DNA of 64,000 nt, taken from the NCBI GenBank assembly GCA_016288815.1, contig JAEELF010000012.1, positions 1-64,000 of the forward strand, written 5' to 3'. Positions within the stretch are counted from its first letter, which is position 1. Every line of letters begins with the position of its first letter. The notes beneath the pieces were generated by a model that saw only the letters and a list, made by a program, of their open reading frames with translations, did not search any database and was not told where the DNA came from. This stretch comes from Ruminococcus sp. GTDB lineage: Bacteria > Bacillota > Clostridia > Oscillospirales > Ruminococcaceae. Positions 59,816 to 64,000 of this stretch are shown here, piece by piece. Position numbers and translations under genes: made by a program.

Positions 59816-61102
59816 ATGTTTAGTAATAATAGTAACATTAGACCATTTGAAAAGAAAATATGGCTTGCATCGCCTACAATGCACGGAGACGAGCAGAAGT
59901 GGGTAAACGATGCTTTTGAGAAAAACTGGATCACAACTGCCGGCGAAAATGTAAATGAGGTCGAGAAACTCGTTGCTGAGTACGCAGGAGTTAAGTACGC
60001 CGTAGCTCTTTCATGCGGAACAGCTTCACTCCACCTTGCTACAAAGCTCGCAGGCGAAAAGCTCTATGGTCAGCCTAAGCCGAATCGCGGAACACTTCAG
60101 GGACATAAGGTCTTTTGTTCCGATATGACATTCGATGCAACTGTAAACCCTGTTGCTTACGAAGACGGCGAGGCTGTTTTTATTGATACCGAGTCTGATA
60201 CATGGAATATGAGTCCTGACGCTCTTGAAAAGGCGTTTGAGATATATCCGGAAGTAAAGCTGGTCGTAGTTGCGCACCTTTACGGTATTCCGGGAAAGAT
60301 CGATGAAATACGCGCAATATGTGATAAGCACGGTGCTCTTATAGTTGAGGACGCTGCCGAGAGCTTCGGTGCTACATACAAGGGGAAGCAGACTGGTGGT
60401 TTCGGCGATTACGGCGCTATTAGCTTTAACGGTAATAAGATTATCACCGGTTCATCAGGTGGAATGTTCCTTACAAACAGTAAGGACGACGCCGACAAGG
60501 TTCGCAAATGGTCTACACAGAGCCGTGAGGCGGCTCCGTGGTATCAGCATGAAGAGATCGGTTACAACTACCGTATGTCGAATGTTATTGCAGGCGTTGT
60601 TCGCGGTCAGATGAATTACCTCGATGAGCATATTGCCCAGAAGAAGGCAATTTACGAACGCTACAAGGAAGGCTTCAAGGGGCTTCCTGTTACAATGAAT
60701 CCTTTTGATGAGAAGAACAGTGTACCGAATTATTGGCTCAGCTGTATGCTAGTTAATAAGGAGGCAATGTGCAGACAGGTTCGTGGCGAGAGCGAGCCGA
60801 TGTATATTTCCGAGCAGGGCAAGACTTGTCCTACTGAGATACTTGAGACTCTTTCCAAATTCAATGCAGAGGGACGTCCGATATGGAAGCCAATGCATAT
60901 GCAGCCTATTTACCGTATGAACGGATTTGTTACCGCAAACGGCAACGGTCGCGGACAGTCCAATGCGTATATTGACAGAGGAGAGGCTTGCGACATTGGT
61001 GCGGACATCTTCCAGCGCGGACTTTGTCTCCCGAGCGACAACAAAATGACTGCCGAGGAGCAGGATATCATAATCGAACTTATCAGGAGTTGTTTTGAAT
61101 AA
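59816..61102 (+). CDS. PglE/LegC-like sugar aminotransferase (DegT/DnrJ/EryC1 family)
   Basis: A PLP-dependent aminotransferase that would aminate the 4-keto sugar made by the PglF-type dehydratase. The opening KIWLASPTMHGDEQKWV and FDATVNPVAYEDGEAVFID are typical of PglE/LegC proteins. The PLP lysine lies in SFNGNKIITGSSGG. Length is 428 aa. The GGAGAAGAAG region precedes the ATG. It is the first gene of the downstream half of the glycan locus. Confidence 0.9.
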   Translation: MFSNNSNIRPFEKKIWLASPTMHGDEQKWVNDAFEKNWITTAGENVNEVEKLVAEYAGVKYAVALSCGTASLHLATKLAGEKLYGQPKPNRGTLQGHKVFCSDMTFDATVNPVAYEDGEAVFIDTESDTWNMSPDALEKAFEIYPEVKLVVVAHLYGIPGKIDEIRAICDKHGALIVEDAAESFGATYKGKQTGGFGDYGAISFNGNKIITGSSGGMFLTNSKDDADKVRKWSTQSREAAPWYQHEEIGYNYRMSNVIAGVVRGQMNYLDEHIAQKKAIYERYKEGFKGLPVTMNPFDEKNSVPNYWLSCMLVNKEAMCRQVRGESEPMYISEQGKTCPTEILETLSKFNAEGRPIWKPMHMQPIYRMNGFVTANGNGRGQSNAYIDRGEACDIGADIFQRGLCLPSDNKMTAEEQDIIIELIRSCFE

Positions 61103-61722
61103 TGTATGCAAAGTGTTTTAAGCGAATACTTGATCTTATGCTCTCATTTATTGCGATAATTATCTTATCGCCTATTCTGATTGTTCTCACCATATTTGGT
61201 GCTGTTGCGATGGGTGGAAACCCTTTCTTTACACAAGAACGTCCAGGCAAGAACGAAAAAATATTCAAGCTCGTTAAGTTCAGAACCATGAATAACAAGA
61301 AGGACAAGCAAGGCAACTTACTCCCTGATGAAAAAAGACTCACTTCATACGGTAAATGGTTAAGAAGTACAAGCCTTGACGAATTGCCGGAGTTGTTTAA
61401 TATACTTAATGGGGATATGAGCATTGTTGGTCCAAGACCTCTTCTTGTAAGATATCTTTCAAGATATAACAATGAGCAGCATAGAAGACATAATGTCAGA
61501 CCCGGTTTAACCGGGCTGGCTCAAGTTAATGGTAGAAATGCTTTAACGTGGGAAGAAAAATTTAAGTATGATGTTAAGTATGTTGATAATGTTTCCTTCA
61601 TAGGGGATATTAAGATAATACTTGATACTGTTAAAATTGTTCTTCATCGTTCGGGAATAAGCTCCGGAACAAGTGCAACAATGGAAGAATTTATGGGTAC
61701 TCCTGAGGCTATGAGCAAGTGA
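61102..61722 (+). CDS. PglC-like phosphoglycosyl transferase
   Basis: A small monotopic phosphoglycosyl transferase that loads the first sugar (probably diacetylbacillosamine phosphate or a related sugar) onto undecaprenyl phosphate. It has one N-terminal reentrant/membrane helix (about 12-34), the PGKNEKIFKLVKFRTM segment, the catalytic DE pair in SLDELPELFNIL, and VGPRPLL and RPGLTGLAQVNGR. At 206 aa it is PglC-sized, not the larger WbaP type. The start overlaps the aminotransferase stop. Confidence 0.9.
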   Translation: MYAKCFKRILDLMLSFIAIIILSPILIVLTIFGAVAMGGNPFFTQERPGKNEKIFKLVKFRTMNNKKDKQGNLLPDEKRLTSYGKWLRSTSLDELPELFNILNGDMSIVGPRPLLVRYLSRYNNEQHRRHNVRPGLTGLAQVNGRNALTWEEKFKYDVKYVDNVSFIGDIKIILDTVKIVLHRSGISSGTSATMEEFMGTPEAMSK

Positions 61723-61726
61723 TTTT

Positions 61727-62335
61727 ATGAAGAGGGTTATTATAATAGGAGCGAGCGGTCATGCCAAAGTTATTGCCGATATTGTTATAAAAAGTGGCGA
61801 TGAGCTTGTTGGATTCTTAGATGATAATACCGAACTCCCTGATATGATAATTGGATATCCGTATTTAGGTGTCGTTGATAACTTTCATGCTTATGCTGAT
61901 AGTTGTTGCTTTATTATTGGGATTGGTAATAATCTTATCCGAAAAAGGATATCTGAAAGATTAGATGTTAACTGGTATACAGCTATTCATCCTTCCGCGC
62001 AGATAGCGATAGATACCCAAATAGGTGAAGGTACAACTGTAATGGCAAATGCTGTTGTTAATACTTCTGCTATTCTTGGTAAGCATTGCATTATTAATAC
62101 TGCTGCCGTTATTGAACATGATAACAGAATTGGAGATTATGTACATATATCTCCCAATGCTTCTTTGTGCGGGACTGTTAAAGTTGGCAATTTGACACAT
62201 GTAGGGGCTGGTGCGACGATAATAAATAACATTAGTATTTGTGGAAATGTAATTGTCGGCGCTGGAGGAGTAGTGGTTAAGGATATTTTTGAAAAAGGCA
62301 CTTATGTTGGTGTGCCTGTAAAAACAAGAACCTGA
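61727..62335 (+). CDS. PglD-like sugar N-acetyltransferase
   Basis: A NeuD/PglD family left-handed beta-helix acetyltransferase. The N-terminal Rossmann part (VIIIGASGHAKVIADIV) binds the nucleotide sugar, and hexapeptide repeats start near IHPSAQIAIDTQIG. The active-site His lies in IEHDNRIGDYVHISPNA. It would acetylate the amino group added by the PglE-like enzyme. It begins 4 nt after the PglC-like gene and is probably translationally coupled. Confidence 0.9.
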   Translation: MKRVIIIGASGHAKVIADIVIKSGDELVGFLDDNTELPDMIIGYPYLGVVDNFHAYADSCCFIIGIGNNLIRKRISERLDVNWYTAIHPSAQIAIDTQIGEGTTVMANAVVNTSAILGKHCIINTAAVIEHDNRIGDYVHISPNASLCGTVKVGNLTHVGAGATIINNISICGNVIVGAGGVVVKDIFEKGTYVGVPVKTRT

Positions 62336-62346
62336 GGTGAAAAGTA

Positions 62347-63258
62347 GTGGGAAACGAGTATTTTGAAGCATATGAAATAAGTGATGATACATTCAAAAAA
62401 ATGCAGAATAAAATGCTTGAGATGCTGTTATATTTTAAGGATTTTTGCGATAAACATGATTTAATGTTTTACCTCTGTGGAGGAGCTGCGATTGGCGCAA
62501 TAAGAGAGCATGGTTTTGTTCCGTGGGACGATGATATCGATGTTTTTATGCCTCGTACCGATTATGAACGTTTGGCTCGCATATGGCCGAAATACGGAGA
62601 TAAAGAAAAATATGTATTCTGTCGTACAAATGACAAGACAAATTTCCATCATTCATGTACTTCATTAAGAGATCCTAACACTACTTTTATTTGTTCTTAT
62701 AATCAGAATTCGGATATTTGTCATGGACTTGCGTTTGAGATTGCTCCAATCGATGGATGTCCGTCATCTGTTATTGCAAGAGCGATTCAGTTGTTTCATG
62801 CGTTCAATTATGCTTTGTTCAATACACAGAGGCTCCCCAATAATAAGGGCAAGATGTTTCGTATGATGGCAAATCTTATGTTCAAAATGGTTCCATCAGA
62901 AAAAGTAAGATATATGATTTGGAAACACGCAGAGCGTGAAATGAGTAAGTATTCGTGGGAAGAGTGCGTGTATGTGACGGAATTGATCGGTAGCGTTAAA
63001 GGAATGCTTTACAAGCACCCCAAAAAATGGTTTGCTTCACAGGTATGGGTTGATTTTGAAGGATACAAAGTCCCCATTATGGCTGGATACGATTATTACC
63101 TTAAACGCATCTTCGGAAATTATATGAAACGTCCTCCAAAAGAGCAGCAGCATGCAAAACATCAGCTCGAATTCGTGGATATGGACCATCCATATACATA
63201 CTACAAGAATAAAAAGTATTTTCCCAATCGTAAGGGTAAAAAGGGCGGAGCAATGTAA
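62347..63258 (+). CDS. LicD-family phosphotransferase
   Basis: LicD/fukutin-type nucleotidyltransferase-fold enzyme, which typically transfers phosphocholine or another phospho-substituent to a glycan or teichoic acid. [20 protein letters not shown], with its WDDDID acidic triad, is diagnostic. The start is GTG at 62347, with GAGGTGA 6 nt upstream. Length is 303 aa. With a cytidylyltransferase 0.7 kb downstream, a CDP-activated donor is likely. Confidence 0.88.
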   Translation: MGNEYFEAYEISDDTFKKMQNKMLEMLLYFKDFCDKHDLMFYLCGGAAIGAIREHGFVPWDDDIDVFMPRTDYERLARIWPKYGDKEKYVFCRTNDKTNFHHSCTSLRDPNTTFICSYNQNSDICHGLAFEIAPIDGCPSSVIARAIQLFHAFNYALFNTQRLPNNKGKMFRMMANLMFKMVPSEKVRYMIWKHAEREMSKYSWEECVYVTELIGSVKGMLYKHPKKWFASQVWVDFEGYKVPIMAGYDYYLKRIFGNYMKRPPKEQQHAKHQLEFVDMDHPYTYYKNKKYFPNRKGKKGGAM

Positions 63259-63416
63259 TAGAATACAGATCTTCGATTTTGAAAGTGCTCCGATTATTTC
63301 GCGCAAAAACGTATTGGTCTTTATTGATGACCTGCTGTTTTTACGCTTTCTTTAACGAACAAAAAAATGAATTAAATCATTATAATAAATCTGTGTTTAG
63401 CGTGGAGGGATTAAAA

Positions 63417-63893
63417 CTGAACCTGTTGACTAAAATTAGTTATCGTTTAGAGCATTATGATCCGAAAAAATACTGGAGGTATCGTGAAAAAGTAATGTCT
63501 CCCAAAACCCCGAAGCTGCTGCGCTTTTACTATTGGCATTATCTTAAAAAGTGCGATGCGTTCAACTGCGCATCTATCGCTACAGCATTTAATGGTGGTG
63601 TTACTTTCCTCTCTCCGCCTGTTTTGCCTCATGGTTTAAAAGGGATCGTTATCCACCGTGATGCAGTACTCGGTAACAATGTTGTCATTCTGCAAAATGT
63701 CACCATTGGACAGCGAAATAATGACGGACATTGCGTGATCGGAGATAATGTCCTGATAGGTGCAGGTGCTATAATATTAGGCGCTGTAAAAATCGGGGAT
63801 AATGCCCAAATTGGAGCAGGTGCTGTTGTTGTGCATGATATACCAGAAGGTGCAACGGCTGTGGGGAATCCTGCTCGAATAATTAGTAAATAA
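63417..63893 (+). CDS. Hexapeptide-repeat acyltransferase (serine acetyltransferase-like)
   Basis: A left-handed beta-helix acetyltransferase of the CysE/EpsC-like group, with [21 protein letters not shown] and [20 protein letters not shown] repeats and the usual GNPARII end. The start is uncertain. GGAGGG (63404-63409) is 7 nt before an in-frame CTG at 63417. GTG 63402 and TTG 63426 fit the ribosome site poorly, and open frame extends up to 63279. It is probably a glycan O-acetyltransferase. Confidence 0.8.
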   Translation: MNLLTKISYRLEHYDPKKYWRYREKVMSPKTPKLLRFYYWHYLKKCDAFNCASIATAFNGGVTFLSPPVLPHGLKGIVIHRDAVLGNNVVILQNVTIGQRNNDGHCVIGDNVLIGAGAIILGAVKIGDNAQIGAGAVVVHDIPEGATAVGNPARIISK

Positions 63894-63925
63894 TCAAAAC
63901 GTCTGAAATACAGAAGGGGATACAT

Positions 63926-64000
63926 ATGAATGTTGCAGTAATTTTTGCGGGCGGCACCGGTCAGAGAATGAACTCAAAGACTAAACCAAAGCAGTTTCTG
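63926..64000 (+). CDS. IspD/TarI-like cytidylyltransferase, 5' end only
   Basis: The first 25 codons read MNVAVIFAGGTGQRMNSKT then KPKQFL, the CTP-binding loop of the IspD/TarI family. The gene runs off the window. AAGGGGA lies 7 nt before the ATG. Next to LicD, a role in making a CDP-linked donor (such as CDP-ribitol) is more likely than isoprenoid synthesis. Confidence 0.8.
   Translation, partial: MNVAVIFAGGTGQRMNSKTKPKQFL

Overview
The window looks like a chromosomal segment of a cellulolytic Ruminococcus-type Firmicute (Oscillospiraceae). I infer this from a Firmicute division/cell-wall (dcw) cluster, meso-DAP-type MurE, dockerin-bearing GH9 and GH26 enzymes with Thr-rich linkers, and proteins such as a DUF4317 protein, a DUF6106-like protein and a SpoVD-like PBP. 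I identified the organism from gene content only. Base composition falls into two classes: a GC-rich core (about 1-40,400, and 43,600-47,100) and AT-rich accessory stretches (about 40,600-43,500 and 47,400-59,800).

1-13,900: dcw cluster, all on the + strand: SpoVD/PBP2B-like transpeptidase, murE, mraY, ftsW, murG, an alpha/beta hydrolase, murA, ftsQ/divIB, then ftsZ and a long DivIVA-like coiled-coil protein, each of the last two with its own promoter. murC, murD and murF are absent. 13,990-24,900: housekeeping genes: a sigma-70 factor, a zinc-ribbon protein preceded by an unusual two-state hairpin region, a DUF1858 protein, a TrmK-Nif3 fusion, an RlmA-like methyltransferase, RqcH, an AraC regulator, an XRE repressor with a divergent membrane-protein gene, pflA, the CCA-adding enzyme, a COG2426 membrane protein and a GNAT-YcxB fusion. 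24,950-32,000: DUF4317 protein, TraB/GumN lipoprotein, dockerin-bearing SGNH esterase, lipoprotein, Nnr and a DUF6106-like protein.

32,100-39,400: a cellulosome locus. A GH9 gene on the - strand is divergent from a CBM35-GH26 mannanase/GH9 operon. These three share nearly identical dockerins; the esterase dockerin is a different type.

40,400-43,200: a decayed region with an internally deleted cotJC remnant, a stand-alone Spo0A DNA-binding domain, an IS3-type remnant and a vanZ-like gene with an overlapping leader peptide. 43,600-47,060 and 59,800-64,000: two parts of what appears to be one surface-glycan locus. A PglF-type dehydratase and glmS lie on one side; PglE-, PglC- and PglD-like proteins (a set matching diacetylbacillosamine-lipid synthesis), LicD, a hexapeptide acetyltransferase and a cytidylyltransferase lie on the other.

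47,100-57,000: an element-like insertion between those halves. It holds a minus-strand amidoligase, a small peptide gene and a class II glutamine amidotransferase fused in frame to a serine-recombinase remnant. It also holds a DUF960 gene, an AT-rich repeat/palindrome region, a broken ribbon-helix-helix gene, a mini relaxase-like gene with a three-way-junction fold downstream, and two large ATPase-like proteins with degenerate Walker A motifs. 57,050-59,440 carries crcB, yaiI, an unusual YqiA-like hydrolase with a coiled-coil tail and an unknown protein. The amidoligase/peptide/amidotransferase cassette and the degenerate-ATPase pair are the best candidates for undescribed biology.
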